The translations under genes were made by a program, and so were the position numbers. From contig NC_079891.1 of the NCBI RefSeq assembly GCF_024868665.1, positions 22,072,946 to 22,136,945 of the forward strand: a stretch of DNA of 64,000 nt, in the 5' to 3' direction. Positions 42,781-53,902 of the stretch are shown piece after piece (position 1 is the first letter of the stretch; each line of letters starts with the position of its first letter). The notes under the pieces were generated by a model that saw only the letters and a program-made list of their open reading frames with translations, searched no databases and had not been told where the DNA came from. The DNA comes from Triplophysa rosa (lineage: Eukaryota > Chordata > Actinopteri > Cypriniformes > Nemacheilidae).

Positions 42781-43355
42781 TGTTCTGCTCCATCGTATGT
42801 TAGTCAGTTTGGTGCCACCTAGGGGCAGTTGTAGGAAAAAATAAATAAGTGTGAGTTCAGAATCGGCCACGTCTTCCAGTCAGCTTGTCATCAATCTTTC
42901 GAGGCCATCCTTTGTTTTGTCTTTGTAAAGCATCATCTGTAAGTTGATTTTGTTGTTATATAATCTTTGATGATGCATGTCTGCGTATAATTGTAGTGTT
43001 AGGCTTTGATACATCATTATTGGTGATCATTAGCTGTTAGCTTAGCCTATCTTTGAAATTGCTCTTTGTGTTAAACCTGTATTTCTTGCTATTTTATTTG
43101 TCATATAATGATTCAGTTTGATTAATTTGATGACTTTTCCTCAGTTTTAGAACTAAAAAGAGGAATATTATTAGTAATTTTCCAATTCTTGATTATTGTT
43201 AATTTACTGTTTGTACAGTTTTACTCCTTATTCATAATGTACTCGGCATCTTATTAAACAAGAACAACTAAGATGAATCCTGACTCATCTGTACTTTGTG
43301 GATGGAGTTTGGCTGGCTGTTAAATTGCACACGTATACACAACGAGAACAGTATA
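42781..43355 (+). repeat. BEL 3' LTR
   Basis: 575 bp; differs from the 5' LTR by about a dozen substitutions by eye plus a 12-bp gap, so the insertion is not brand new but still young. Confidence 0.92.
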
Positions 43356-43360
43356 CAAGT

Positions 43361-43700
43361 AATTCTCAACTGAGCCATTATAACCGTAAATATGAACTAA
43401 TATTACCACAGTTTTGTTCAAACAGATGACCAAAAGCAAAAAAATGCCCATTCGGATCACTGAAATAGTGCAAAATGTCCCCAACAAAAAGATTTTTCAA
43501 AATCAAAACTCCAGCTGAATGCTTTGGTGAGCCATCCAAATGTCATTGTTCCACTGGTTTTTCCAAAAGGCAGTATCGGAGTGCGACTCTTGAAAAAAAC
43601 TAAAATCAGTCTTAAAGGATTTAGCATACAAGAACAGAGCTTTCCCCTTAGTCATGTCCCATAAACCCCTGGCATTACGAGAAATAACAGAAATTGACAT
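43361..43700 (-). pseudogene. L1-type LINE, 5' endonuclease start, split off by BEL insertion
   Basis: The minus-strand frame from 43700 reads MSISVISRNARGLWDMTKGK, then FFQESHSD, the N-terminus of an L1-type endonuclease (strand with catalytic Asn, then Glu in QES). It ends after WMAHQS, where the frame is lost. Together with 34369-36418 this is one LINE copy cut by the BEL element. Confidence 0.8.
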
Positions 43701-43787
43701 ACAAATAGAACTCTTAACAATGAACAGAGAATAATAATCTAGAATTTACTGAAGTAGAAAACGCAGATGCAGCTGACCAGGGGCGTA

Positions 43788-44850
43788 GCAAGCTTTTCAA
43801 AAGTGCGGGGGATGGATGTGGTTTGTTTGTTAACAATAAAAACGATGAATACAATGTCAGAAGGGTACAAAAGGTATAACATACAAGATATAAAAAGCTT
43901 CGCATTTAAATGAGTGATACTAGAAAAGTATAAAAACACACTCGGTGGTAAGCTTGATAGTGACATGGGTCTGACAGGACTGTGACTGAGACTGCTAAAT
44001 TTTGCTTACTTGCACCTTGAAAAGGGGAGATATATAAAAAAAGCCCACACAAAGCTTTTTCTTTGATGGTATAAATAATGTAACAATTTACTGTTTTAAA
44101 CATTAAAATAATATACACTTTTCTTTCATAGTTCTTCAATGGGTATGCAAACAATGACATCATTTATCACTTTTTTCTCCTCAACAAGAACAATCAAACA
44201 CAACAGGTAAGTATCCACAAAAGTATTCAGCTAATCAACAAACAATGCTCAAAATATCAAAATCAATTGCACTGGCAATAAACCCATACATGCACTGCTT
44301 AACAATGACAATTTGTCCCTCCTCCTCGTCAATTCCCTGCCTTCTTCATCACAGTTACTTTATACATTGCATGCCATATACATAACCGAATTTAGCTAGC
44401 TGCTGAACAATATCCCAATTAGCATTAGTCTAAAAAACGAAATATAACACAGAAAACACTCGACATGTCAACAAAACATAAACAGAACATCTTCCCAAAC
44501 ACATATCAAGCTTATTTAAAAACCTCGAAAGCATAAACACTCATTCAAAGTACCTGGAAAAGGGAGATGTAAATAACCATAAGTTCCCGCCTCCTCAGCA
44601 CGAGCTGACGATAAACCTAACACACCAAGAGAGGCGGGACTTAAGGCAGAACAGCCAATCATCAGCCGGTCACACTCAAAGCCGGTGTCATGTTTGAGAG
44701 GGAGGGGAGAGGAGGCAGCCGCAGCGAGCGCAGACACAGAGCGGACAGAGAAACGGAGGAGCGACTGCTGTAAGGCGTTTGTGCAAAACTGCAGATGCAG
44801 AAAAAGTGTGGGTGCTGAACCCTCTCACCGGGAAAAGTGTGGGTGTTAAA
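43788..44850. repeat. DNA-transposon terminal fragment (CAGGGGCGTAGC end)
   Basis: CAGGGGCGTAGCAAGC with AAAAGTGCGGGGG resembles a hAT-like 5' end common in fish. Internal AAAAGTGTGGGTG words recur at 44800-44850, where DIRS sequence begins. No matching right end is seen. Confidence 0.35.
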
Positions 44851-44963
44851 ACGACGTGGTGCAGCGGATGGTCCCTTCCTGCAGCGACTTCCCCTGGGCG
44901 TCTCGGCAGTTCCAGAAGTGTTTGAGTTTTTTTCTCTAAAAGAGCAAATTTCTCCAGCGTGGC

Positions 44964-45453
44964 ATGTCCCACTGTTCTCATGGGTGCAACACACTCATCG
45001 AGGACGGGTACGGACACGATGTCTGCTTCCAGTACGCTGGGGCAGACGTTGTGGATATGTCCTGCCCGCACTGTGGGTTGTTGACGATTCAGACGTTGCG
45101 TCACGGGTGGCTGTGTTCCCACGGGACTCAGCTACTACCTCGTCTGCTCCCCGTTCCATGACAGCAGGACTATGGCCCTGTCGTCCACTACAGCAAGCAG
45201 CGAGGGTGATATGAGGATTACTGTGAGTGTTAATCCGCCAGCCACTGGCTCACGGACCGTTCGCACCTCGTCTTGCTCGTCTGACCGTTCCCCAGGAGAT
45301 GGTCCCACCGTCTTGTTCCTCAACCACGTATGCGGAAACAGTTCGTGATAATGATGAGATGTCCCTTGCAGCATCGGGGGGTGACGTACTGCCACCCGGC
45401 TCCGCCGATTCCTCGGAGCTCCCTCCCTCGGGGGGTCGAGCCGAAATGTCGAA
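44964..45453 (+). pseudogene. DIRS gag N-terminal region (deleted copy)
   Basis: Starts MSHCSHGCNTLIEDGYGHDV, a Cys/His-rich zinc-finger-like N-terminus with MSCPHCG after it, matching the other copy (MSRCSRGCNTLIEEGDGHDV). The frame is broken before it joins the downstream gag frame. Confidence 0.7.
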
Positions 45454-46155
45454 ATGTCAGCCATGCTTTCCCGGGCCGCCGTGAGCGTTGGGTTGCAGTG
45501 CCCGCACTGCCTCTCCCGGCGCTCGCGGCTGGATAAATGGTGCCTCGGGCTTGAGCGCGGCTCCGAGCCGCGCCCGCCCCCAGTGCCGTGTTTACCGGAA
45601 GTGCATGAGGAACTTAGTGAGATCTGGAATGCCCCCTTTTCGGCTCGTCCACGCCAAACAAGTTCTGTCATGTTCTCTTCCCTCGAGGGTGAGGCAGCTA
45701 GAGGATACGTCAATGTCCCTCAGGTGGAGTGTGCCGCCACGGTGCACTCATGCCCGCAGGCGGCGGCCACCTGGGGGGCTCGACCTAGACTCCTGTCCAA
45801 AGCATGTAGGGTTTCGGCATCCCCCATGTGGCGACTCCACCCCCGCGCAGTCCGGCTCATATGGGAGCGGTTCGGCCAGGCGCAGGTGGACCTGCTTGCC
45901 TTCCCGGACTCCACCCATTGCCCGCTTTGGTACTCCCTGACCGAGAGACCCCTCGGCACGGATGCCCTAGTGCACAGCTGGCCGCGGGTCAATCGGAAGT
46001 ACGCCTTCCCCCCAGTGAGCCTCATTGCACAGGTCTTGTGCAAAGTCAGGGAAGAGGAGCATCAAGTGTTACCAGTTGCGCCCTATTGGCCCAACCGGAC
46101 GTGGTTCTCTGAGCTAATGCTCTTGACAAAAACTCTCCCTGGCCGATTCCCCTGA
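45454..46155 (+). pseudogene. gag-pol fusion ORF in deleted DIRS copy
   Basis: An open 233-codon frame. Residues 1-123 match gag (MSAMLSRAAVSVGLQC ... KACRVSAS). From about residue 128 it matches the post-RNase H region of pol (FGQAQVDLL, DSTHCPLWYSLTERPLGTDA). The RT and RNase H have been deleted exactly in frame. The product, if made, would be a chimera without any known catalytic domain. Confidence 0.75.
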
Positions 46156-46209
46156 CAAAGGACCTTCTTTCGCAGGGGAAAGGCACGTTATGGCATCCCA
46201 GGCCAGACC

Positions 46210-46440
46210 TCTGTGACCGCTACGGTCAGATACGGCATACCGATCTCAAGATCGCCCCTGCCCATTAGCAGTGAGGGCACACTCCACCCTGGGTGTAGCC
46301 TCCTCATGGGCACTGGCTCAGGGGGCCTCTCTGGCAGACATCTGCAGAGCTGCGGGTTGGGCTACACCCAACATTTTCGCGTGGTTCTACAACCTCCGCG
46401 TGGAACCGGTGTCAGCCCATGTCTTGCATGGTAACAGGCA
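46210..46440 (+). pseudogene. DIRS tyrosine recombinase, catalytic end (deleted copy)
   Basis: RAHSTLGVASSWALAQGASL, then AAGWATPNIFAWFYNLRVEP. The Tyr is present, but the Arg expected after HST is Leu, so the recombinase would be inactive. Confidence 0.7.
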
Positions 46441-47193
46441 AGACCGGCGACCGGTAGGGCGTATGCCTGCGAAAGCACCTTCCCCCCTCTTAGGTGGGTC
46501 AGCATGCTATTTCGCCTCCCTTCTTTCCCCACTGGGTGAAGAATAGGCATTCCATCCATCACTAAGCACCTTCCTGGGGGCGGGCTGGGCAGAGCAGCCC
46601 TGTCCCCTTAGGCCGGGGACCAGCTGAGTTATCTACCGCATAGCTCTAACTGGACCTAGTGCTCCAGACGTGGTAACCCCCCCACCAGGCGGTTCCGTCT
46701 GATGTTTTCCTCATGGTCGGTTCCCACCTTGGAAACCCATGACCTCCCCTAGGTGGACTTCCACCTTGCGGTACTCCCAGTCCGCACTTTCCCATGAGTT
46801 CTCCCTTGCCGGCGAGACCATGCGGGTGTCTCCACTAATTCCTCCCCATGGTAGGTAGTGGTTTCTGTAGCGTTATTTCCCCCTGGGGAAAAGGGCCACT
46901 TTCTCAGTGGCCCTTATGGTGCCGGGCGGCTTCTCGCTGTTAGAGAAACAAGGCCTCCGCCCTTGACGGCCGGTGGCAGGGGCTTCCCACCTTTTCTTCA
47001 AAAGCTCTGGGACCCCCTACCTCTCCACTGGACGGTTACAATTTCGTGCTAGCGCTCACGTCTGACACGCCCAGGCCAGTCAGCATCGCTCTGCTAGAGA
47101 TTGTGACGCGGTACAGCGCTGTGGCATTTTCCATAGGAACCCCATCTGTCGGCTCGACACAATGTCGAGAGACCGACAGAAAGGGAACGTCTT

Positions 47194-47490
47194 GATTACG
47201 GATATAACCTCAGTTCCCTGATGGAGGGAACGAGACGTTGTGTCCTTCTTGCCACAACGCTGGCTCGAGGGATGCTCTCAGGCTCCTCAGACCAAAAGGT
47301 GAATGAATGCAGCACGCTGTCTCCCTTTTATACCCGGATATCCGGGGGCGGAGTCCGGCATGCAAATTTCATTGGCCATTTCTAAACTAGTCAGAAGTTG
47401 ATAGGTTCTCAAGAGCGAACCCCATCTGTCGGCCCGAGACAACTTCTCGTTCCCTCCATCAGGGAACTGAGGTTACATCCGTAACCAAGA
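47194..47490. repeat. DIRS terminal complementary structure (deleted copy)
   Basis: Begins CGTCTTGATTACGGATATAA and ends with its near complement (TTACATCCGTAACCAAGACG). The inner AGTTCCCTGATGGAGGGAACGAGA block is also inverted at the far end. This fits the internal complementary region/terminal repeat layout of DIRS. Confidence 0.75.
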
Positions 47491-47989
47491 CGTTTCCACT
47501 TGGGCCGAGACCTAAGACCAAAAAGGAGGTGAGACAGTTCCTGGGGCTGGCGGGATATTATAGGAGGTTTGTGCCTAATTATTCGGACCTCACCAGCCCG
47601 CTGACTGACCTCATTAAAAAGGAGGCACCAGATCCGGTCCAGTGGACAGGGGCCTGGGGGCGGTCCTGTCCCAGGAGGTAGACGGTGAGGAATGGCCGGT
47701 GCTGTACATAAGTTGTAAGCTCTCGAAGAGAGAGACGATGTACAGCACCATCGAGAAAGAATATCTAGTGATTCGGTGGGCCGTCCTCACTCTCCGCTAT
47801 TATCTCCTGGGATGGGAGTTCACACTCTGTTCTGACCACGCGCCCCTGCAGTGGCTCCACCGCATGAAGGATACCATCACGCGGATCACCCGTTGGTATC
47901 TAGCATTACAACCCTTCAAATTTCAGGTGGTCCACAGGCCGGGGACTCAGATGGCGGTGGCCAACTTTCTCTCCAGGGGGGAGGCCTGA
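47491..47989 (+). pseudogene. Ty3/Gypsy RT end plus RNase H fragment
   Basis: [20 protein letters not shown] is the post-palm RT region ([17 protein letters not shown] type). A short deletion with frame change near 47640 leads into RNase [49 protein letters not shown]. The frame ends shortly after HRPGTQMAVANFLSR with a TGA, and no integrase follows. The pol ending in RNase H is the Gmr1-type order, but truncation could also explain it. Abuts the DIRS end at 47490. Confidence 0.82.
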
Positions 47990-48300
47990 GTCGGGCGGTG
48001 TGGAAAGGGGAGCGTGGGTCAGCGAGGTCTTCGGCGAGAGAGGGAGCCAGGAGACGAGCGGTGTGTAAGTAGGTCAAGTGCACATCATGAACACCTGTGT
48101 CTCGTTCCAGTGATTGGTGAGGAGACGCTTAAAAGCCAGCTGGAGGAGAGAGAGGGATTATTATGTATTTATTTACACAGAGAGTAGCTGTTAAAGTTCT
48201 CTGCACTGCTTTAGTCACTAACCACAAAATCAACTGCAATCTCTAAAGTCACAGATCCATTTCTTAAGCCTGTAATGTAAACACATCTGGGCTATCTCCA
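47990..48300. other. probable Gypsy 3' non-coding region
   Basis: GC-rich after the RNase H stop, with AACACCTGTGTCTCGTTCC and TTAAAAGCCAGCTGGAGG blocks like fish Gypsy LTRs; boundaries are not definable. Confidence 0.35.
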
Positions 48301-48318
48301 TTTATATTATTTAGATCA

Positions 48319-49530
48319 CAGGTGTCAAACACAAGGCCCGCCCCCTAATTTTATGTGGCCCGCGAAATCTTACAAATGATTGTATTGTTATTACACATTT
48401 TATGTCCACAATCTGAAAAAGTAACTCAACTTTATTACCTGCGCGATGATGCCATCTAGCCAGTAGGTGGCAGTGTCTGGATATATTTTCCTCTAGCAGT
48501 GTTCTAGTCAAGAGAGTGATATTATATAAATATTAGCATCATGTAAAACAAAGAAAAATTGATGCAGAGGTGAGGCTATTTCAAGAGAGATGGGAAAGCG
48601 AATACATGTTTGTGCTTAATGGAAAAAGCTGGTGTGTTGTCTTTGCAAGGAGGCCGTGGCTGTGCTTAAAGAAAACAATTTACGTCGGCATTTCGAAACC
48701 CAACACCTTGGAGCAAAGTATGCTAACCTTAGCCACCAAGAAAAGCAACAAAAGGTAAATTAAATTAAATTTTCAGCAGAATTTGTTTGCGAACGCTTCT
48801 GCAAAAAAAGATGCAGCCGTGAAAGCCAGCTTTATTGTGGTTGAAGAAATCGCCCGAGCTTTCAAGTGTTTTTTCAGAAAGTGCATTTTAAAGCAGTGTA
48901 TGCTGAAGATATGTGAGCAGGTGTGCCTTGACCAGAAACAGGCGTTTAAAAATGTTAGCTTGTCAAGAAACACTATTCAGACTGACTGTATCGGCGTTCA
49001 TACAGAAACATGTTTTTCATTAAAGTTTCTATCATTATTGATCCCAGCAGATATAGCTGTTGGAAAAAAAACATGATGGTTTTTAAAACAAGAACAGTTC
49101 TATGCCACTGACTGCATGTTAGAACAGAGCACACTTATTTGTTGTACCTTACTTTTGCCCCTTTCAACTGTGACCAAAAGTAATTCATTTGGCTTTTTGT
49201 TTGTTGTATTATGGTACAATTAATTTTATTATTCATTTGATTGTGAAAAATGTTCTTTGATGTATAAGTATTTTTTTTCTTAATTTCCTTAATTAATTTA
49301 GAAGTTAACAGAGACTTCTGAGCTCACATACTGCACAAGCATGTATTTTTGTACTTTTACTGTACTAGGTATTAATTGAGTTATTACAAGAGGAGTAATC
49401 AAATGCAGATGTAATTATGCAGTGTGATAAAAGAGTGGATACATTTATATAGTCTTACAGTTACAATCGGCCCTTTGAGAGCAACCATAATACTGACGTG
49501 GCCCGGGATGAAATTGAGTTTGGCCCCCCT
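48319..49530 (+). mobile_element. hAT-Charlie-like element, decayed
   Basis: The left end CAGGTGTCAAACACAAGGCC and right end GAGTTTGGCCCCCCTG are imperfect inverted ends of Charlie-type hATs. Flanks atttagat and aattagat suggest a degraded 8-bp duplication. Transposase remnants are inside. Confidence 0.7.
48564..49000 (+). pseudogene. hAT-Charlie transposase N-terminal remnants (GTF2IRD2-like)
   Basis: RLFQERWESEYMFVLNGKSW resembles the start of the transposase domain related to that in GTF2IRD2. After a gap and frame change, NLFANASAKKDAAVKASFIV, then LKQCMLKICEQV and FKNVSLSRNTI follow the same family. The catalytic domain is missing. Confidence 0.7.
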
Positions 49531-49539
49531 GAATTAGAT

Positions 49540-50220
49540 GGTCAGACTTGTCAGCTTTTCATGTTACTTATGGCCAAAGACCACAGGTTAGCATGCATGT
49601 TTGCATGCTAAAACGTGATAAAATAATTATAATTCACAAACTATGTGCTTGTCAATATACAACCATTCAAACAATATTCAGACTAGAGGTTTGGCTAAAC
49701 ATACTGTAATCCACTATGATTTATCTGGTCGTCTCTCTTGTTTGCAGCAGCACATCTACAGTATGTCAGCATGTATTCAATTATGTTGCATGGCGCTACA
49801 CTTATTATTGCTTTGCTGTAGGGATTGTGTCCAGTTTCCCGATGAAGATGGAAGTGACAAACGTGACGGAAGTTTGTGGGCGAGCAGTTGGAATCATGCT
49901 GACAGACACCCTTAATTACTGTCAAAATGCCAGCGACATATCAATTAAAGAGTCGACTAAAACAGAGCTATAGATAACGCTTGCTGGAATAGAAACAAAG
50001 TGTAGCAATGGAATTGTTGGAATGGAAAAGCAACAGTGGAATTGCTAAAAACCTTTCAAGTTTAAGTTAAGATATTTGTAGGATTTGTCTTATTTTTCTT
50101 TAGATCACTAAATGTTCCAAATTTAACCTTGAACGAAACAAATCAGACTGTTGAAAAAACAGCACTGCTGGTCACCAACATGGAATACTGAATGCAGTAT
50201 CCTCACCAGCTCTATAAATA
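49540..50220. other. intergenic, nothing recognised
   Basis: No supported ORF or terminal repeats. Confidence 0.4.
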
Positions 50221-50223
50221 TTC

Positions 50224-50755
50224 TGTCACGGTCGGTGGCAGACAGAACCCAGGCACAGACAGAAGGAGGGGGTAAACACAACAGACTTTAATAACGAAAC
50301 AAAACCCTCGATGGGGGACAAACACAATAACCAAAATGCTTTTAAAAAGACAAAGAAAAACTTCCCGCAATGGGGCAAAACAGAAACTAAGGCAAAACTA
50401 AATAAACTCACTTTTAGGAAACAAATGCAAGGATAAGGCAAGACTAAGACGCATGAACACGGGGTCACACAAACACAACGAAAGCGCACAGGACAATGAA
50501 ACATGAGGGCATTTTAAAGGGGAATACAAATGAGGGATAACGACACAGGGAGGGTGAAGGGCAGGTGGCAGGGATCAAACACTAATGGGAAGCTAATGGG
50601 GATACAAGGGGGCGGGGTCAGAGACGCGACACCGGAGAGAACACATATGTTAGGATAGACAATAATATGATTCTCTCCACATAAAACCTAAGGCTTTGTC
50701 ATGACTCTGCCACAAGATCAAGAATTACATGACATAGGGAGGCAGAATCATGACA
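50224..50755 (-). mobile_element. solo LTR, Gypsy-like, copy 3
   Basis: TGTCACGGTCGGTGGCAGAC at the left, CAGAATCATGACA at the right. The sequence is the complement of copy-1 type (GACAATGAAACATGAGGGC, GGGGCGGGGTC blocks shared). The duplication is degraded (tattc versus ttcat). Confidence 0.75.
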
Positions 50756-51069
50756 TTCATCTTCACCAGAAAGATGGTTGTGCTGGTAACAAACGCTAAT
50801 AGACGTACACAACAAGGAAGGTTTATGCTGGCCAATGCTGTTATTTATCTTAATCTAAATGTTTGTCACTCCCCTATATACATCCTTTTGTTGTCAGTAC
50901 TCAGCAGTAGTCCCCATATCATTATATTCCCCCTGTGCCAATGACTCACTGCTCTGAATAACCACTTTATGAAAGAGGTTGTGAGGTTTTTAAAAAACAT
51001 GAGCAAATTATACAGTTACACTGTAGTGACAAAAATGTTCCTTATTATCAGAATATTATTGGTTGCATG

Positions 51070-51262
51070 TTATCATCTGAAGAACCTTTTTGTTTCACAC
51101 AAGGTTCTTTGTGGCAAAAAAAGATTCTTCACATGATAAAAAAGTAAGAAAAAGATGGTTCTTTAAAGAACCTTTGACTAAATGGTTCTTTGTGGAACCA
51201 AAAATGGTTCTTCTATGGCATCGCTGTGAGGAACATTTTAAGCACCTTTATTTTTAAGTGTG
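51070..51262. repeat. AAGAACC/GGTTCTT-rich dispersed repeat
   Basis: Repeated GGTTCTTTGTGG and AAGAACCTTT words in both orientations, like the arms of the element at 24310-28115; likely a related MITE. Confidence 0.5.
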
Positions 51263-51264
51263 TA

Positions 51265-52430
51265 GCATGATGTGCTGTTGATTTACTGAGACTAAAAGAC
51301 TTCCCTTCTAAGCACCATTGACTTGTCAATCCTGATAACCACTTTATAAATAGGCTCTTCAATACTATATGAGGAAATGATTCCTAATTGTTAACATTGA
51401 TTACTGAGAAGTTGCAAAGATTTTCAGAATAGAATTCGATAGCTGTTTGACTATTATTCTTTTTTTTCTCCAGTTCTCATGCCTGCATGTCTACAACCTG
51501 TAGCCAGTTGCCTTATAAATAACTTAATGTACTGTACACCTCAGAAGGTACACTGGGTTATATAATGACATCTCCTTTATCACAACCCTCTCGATATATG
51601 ATTGTTTTCCTCTTATCATCTCATTCATATTTAGTCCCTTTACTATATTCACCTTTTCTTGCCATTTTCCCTTGCTCCTGTTCTCTCGGTGTTCCTGTCG
51701 TTCACCCATTATACTTAATCATTATTCCATTTTCATACCATATAGCCTTTTCAACCCAATATACATAGACAAACAATAATATCCCCACAAGCCGAATCCA
51801 CATGCTTCTCATTCAAGCACCTCCTGCTATTGTTATCAAGATTATGCATGTTAGAATTATATGACGTATGATTTGCATAAAAAAAGCTTTCTGGTTGAAA
51901 CAGCCACATAGGAGAGTGAATGTACTGAATGTTAAAGAATGGCTTGTTTGCATGTGAGGCATAATGTAATCATTCATTTATTTACATAGAAAGAGATAAT
52001 CCTTTGAAAAAAATATATAGAAAAATCTGTTGGTAGGATCTTATGGGTCTTGTGTTGGATGTTATACCAAACATGACAATCTCAGTAGTGTGGCTACTGC
52101 GAAAATACTTTTTTTCAAGACTCATTTTTATAAGCTGCAGATTTCCAGATCTCAAACCTTCTATGACCAACAAATCATGGTGCAATCTCCAAGACCTCAC
52201 ATGGTCCTCCATCCAAGGAGTTCCTTTGCCTTCCACAAAAAATGGCTTTGCCGATGGGTAACATGTTCAATATCTATCTATTCATCCATATACAAAATGA
52301 TTTATAGAAATGTTTGTAGTATAGTTTTATGCAAATTGCAAAAACATATTTTATCAGTTTAAAAACAAAGCAAACAACAAGCAAGACAATTGTAGACAAC
52401 TGTGCAAAAGTGGGATGACACAATTTTCTG
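51265..52430. other. intergenic, nothing recognised
   Basis: AT-rich, no supported features. Confidence 0.4.
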
Positions 52431-52432
52431 AA

Positions 52433-52464
52433 ATTTATATTACTGATTAATCAGTAATATAAAT
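52433..52464. repeat. 32-bp perfect palindrome
   Basis: ATTTATATTACTGATT is followed directly by its exact complement without spacer. Confidence 0.9.
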
Positions 52465-52757
52465 GTTAATTCATAGCAGATACATTTCACTGTCTCAGAC
52501 CTCAAAGAAAGAAGAAAGTTTTTTTTTTTTTTTTACAAAATTTGCATGCCTGTAACTCTAGAACTGTTTAGACATACCTTAGTGTCTTTTTAGATTCTTG
52601 TACTTGACCAACTTGTCTTTTGGAAACTACATTTTTAAAGCCCTATAAGGTTCAGTCCTAGAGAAATGAGGATGTAAATGTGGCTTCATGAGAACACAGT
52701 TCACATGTACACATTTTAAGTCAACAAAAACTAAATGTGGGTCATTTAAAAAAAAAA

Positions 52758-53087
52758 CGTCTTGGTTACGTATGTAACCACAGTTCCCTGATGGAGGGAA
52801 CGAGACGTTGTGTCGAACCGACAGATGGGGTTTGTCTTGAGAACCTATCATCTTCTGACTATTTGGAAAAGGCCAATGAAATTGGTGAATGAAATTTGCA
52901 TGCCGACTCCGCCCCGGATATCCGGGTATAAAAGGAAGACGGCGTGCTCATTCATTCACCTTTTGGGCTGAGGAGCCTGAGAGCATCCCTCGACCACTGC
53001 GGTGGGCGGCCAGCGTTGTGGCATGAAGGACACAACGTCTCGTTCCCTCCATCAGTGAACTGAGGTTACATCCGTAACGAAGACGTT
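52758..53087. repeat. DIRS terminal complementary structure
   Basis: CGTCTTGGTTACGTATGTAA at the left and TTACATCCGTAACGAAGACG at the right are near complements. GATGGAGGGAACGAGACGTT is likewise mirrored by AACGTCTCGTTCCCTCCATC. The enclosed 52820-52965 block is inverted again at the other end of the element (58700-58860). Confidence 0.8.
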
Positions 53088-53131
53088 CCCTTTCTGTCGG
53101 TCTCTCGACGTTGTGTCGAACCGACACAACG

Positions 53132-53215
53132 TGGCACCGTGGCACCGTGGCATTTTCCTCTGGAAAATGGCACCGTGGCACCGTGGCATTTTCCTCTGGA
53201 AAATGCCACGGTGCT
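53132..53215. repeat. tandem/hairpin repeat in DIRS 3'UTR
   Basis: GGCACCGTGGCATTTTCCTC plus TGGAAAAT is repeated in tandem, and TTTTCC/GGAAAA pairs inside each unit, ending with the inverted GCCACGGTGC. Confidence 0.8.
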
Positions 53216-53902
53216 GTGCCGCGTCACAATCTCTAGTGAGGCGATGCTGACTGGCCTAGGCGTGTCAGATGTGAGCGCCATCTCAAACATTGTGACCATC
53301 CAGTGGAGAGGTAGGGGGGCCCCAGAGCTTTTACCAAAAAGGTGGGAAGCCCCCTACCACTGGCCGTCACAGGCGGAGGCCTTGTTTCTCTAACAGCGAG
53401 AAGCCGCCCGACACCGTAAGGGCCACTGGGTAAGCATTATTTCCTCACTGAGGAAATGCGCTACAGAGACCACTTCCTGCCATAGGGAGGAGATAGTGGA
53501 GACACCAACATGGTCTCGCCATCAGGGGAGAACTCATGGGAAAACATGCAGACTGAAGGAGTTAACTGCAAGGTGGAAGTCCACCTAGGGAGGTCATGGG
53601 TTGCCGAGATAGAAACCACTCATGAGAATACATCAGACGGAACCACCAAGTGGGGGGGTTACCACGTCTGGAGCACTAGGTCCGGTTAGAGCTATGTGGT
53701 AGATAACTCAACTGGTACCCGGCCTAAGGGGGCAGGGCTGCTCTGCCCAGCTCGGCCCCCAGGAAGGTGCTTAGTGATGGATGGTATGCCTATTCTTCAC
53801 CCAGTGGGGGGAAGAAGGGAGGCGGAAATAGCGCACTGACCCATCTAGAGGGAAGGGGGGTAAGGCGCTTTCGCAAGCGTATGCCCGACCGGTCGCCCTT
53901 TC

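Larger units (their letters stand above)
36424..43355 (+). mobile_element. BEL/Pao LTR retrotransposon, 6.9 kb, defective
   Basis: Two LTRs (36424-37010 and 42781-43355) are flanked by the same 5-bp duplication, caagt (36419-36423, 43356-43360). The internal order is gag, (protease lost), RT, RNase H, integrase, as in BEL/Pao. Breaks: a gag-protease deletion/frame change near 37640-37680, a frameshift near 38560, a TGA at 39374-39376, and a hAT insertion at 40503-41892. It sits inside an antisense L1-type LINE. Confidence 0.92.
44860..47490 (+). mobile_element. DIRS-type retrotransposon, internally deleted copy
   Basis: Homologous to the longer DIRS copy at 52758-58890 but in the opposite orientation. 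It keeps the gag start (44964), gag middle, the end of pol, the catalytic end of the tyrosine recombinase, the 3'UTR and the complementary terminal structure (47190-47490). Two internal deletions removed RT/RNase H (joint near 45818) and the recombinase N-terminus (joint near 46210). Confidence 0.88.

Noticed and set aside
45135..45713. 192-codon minus-strand ORF
   Set aside because: Antisense to DIRS gag; no family features, open because of high GC.
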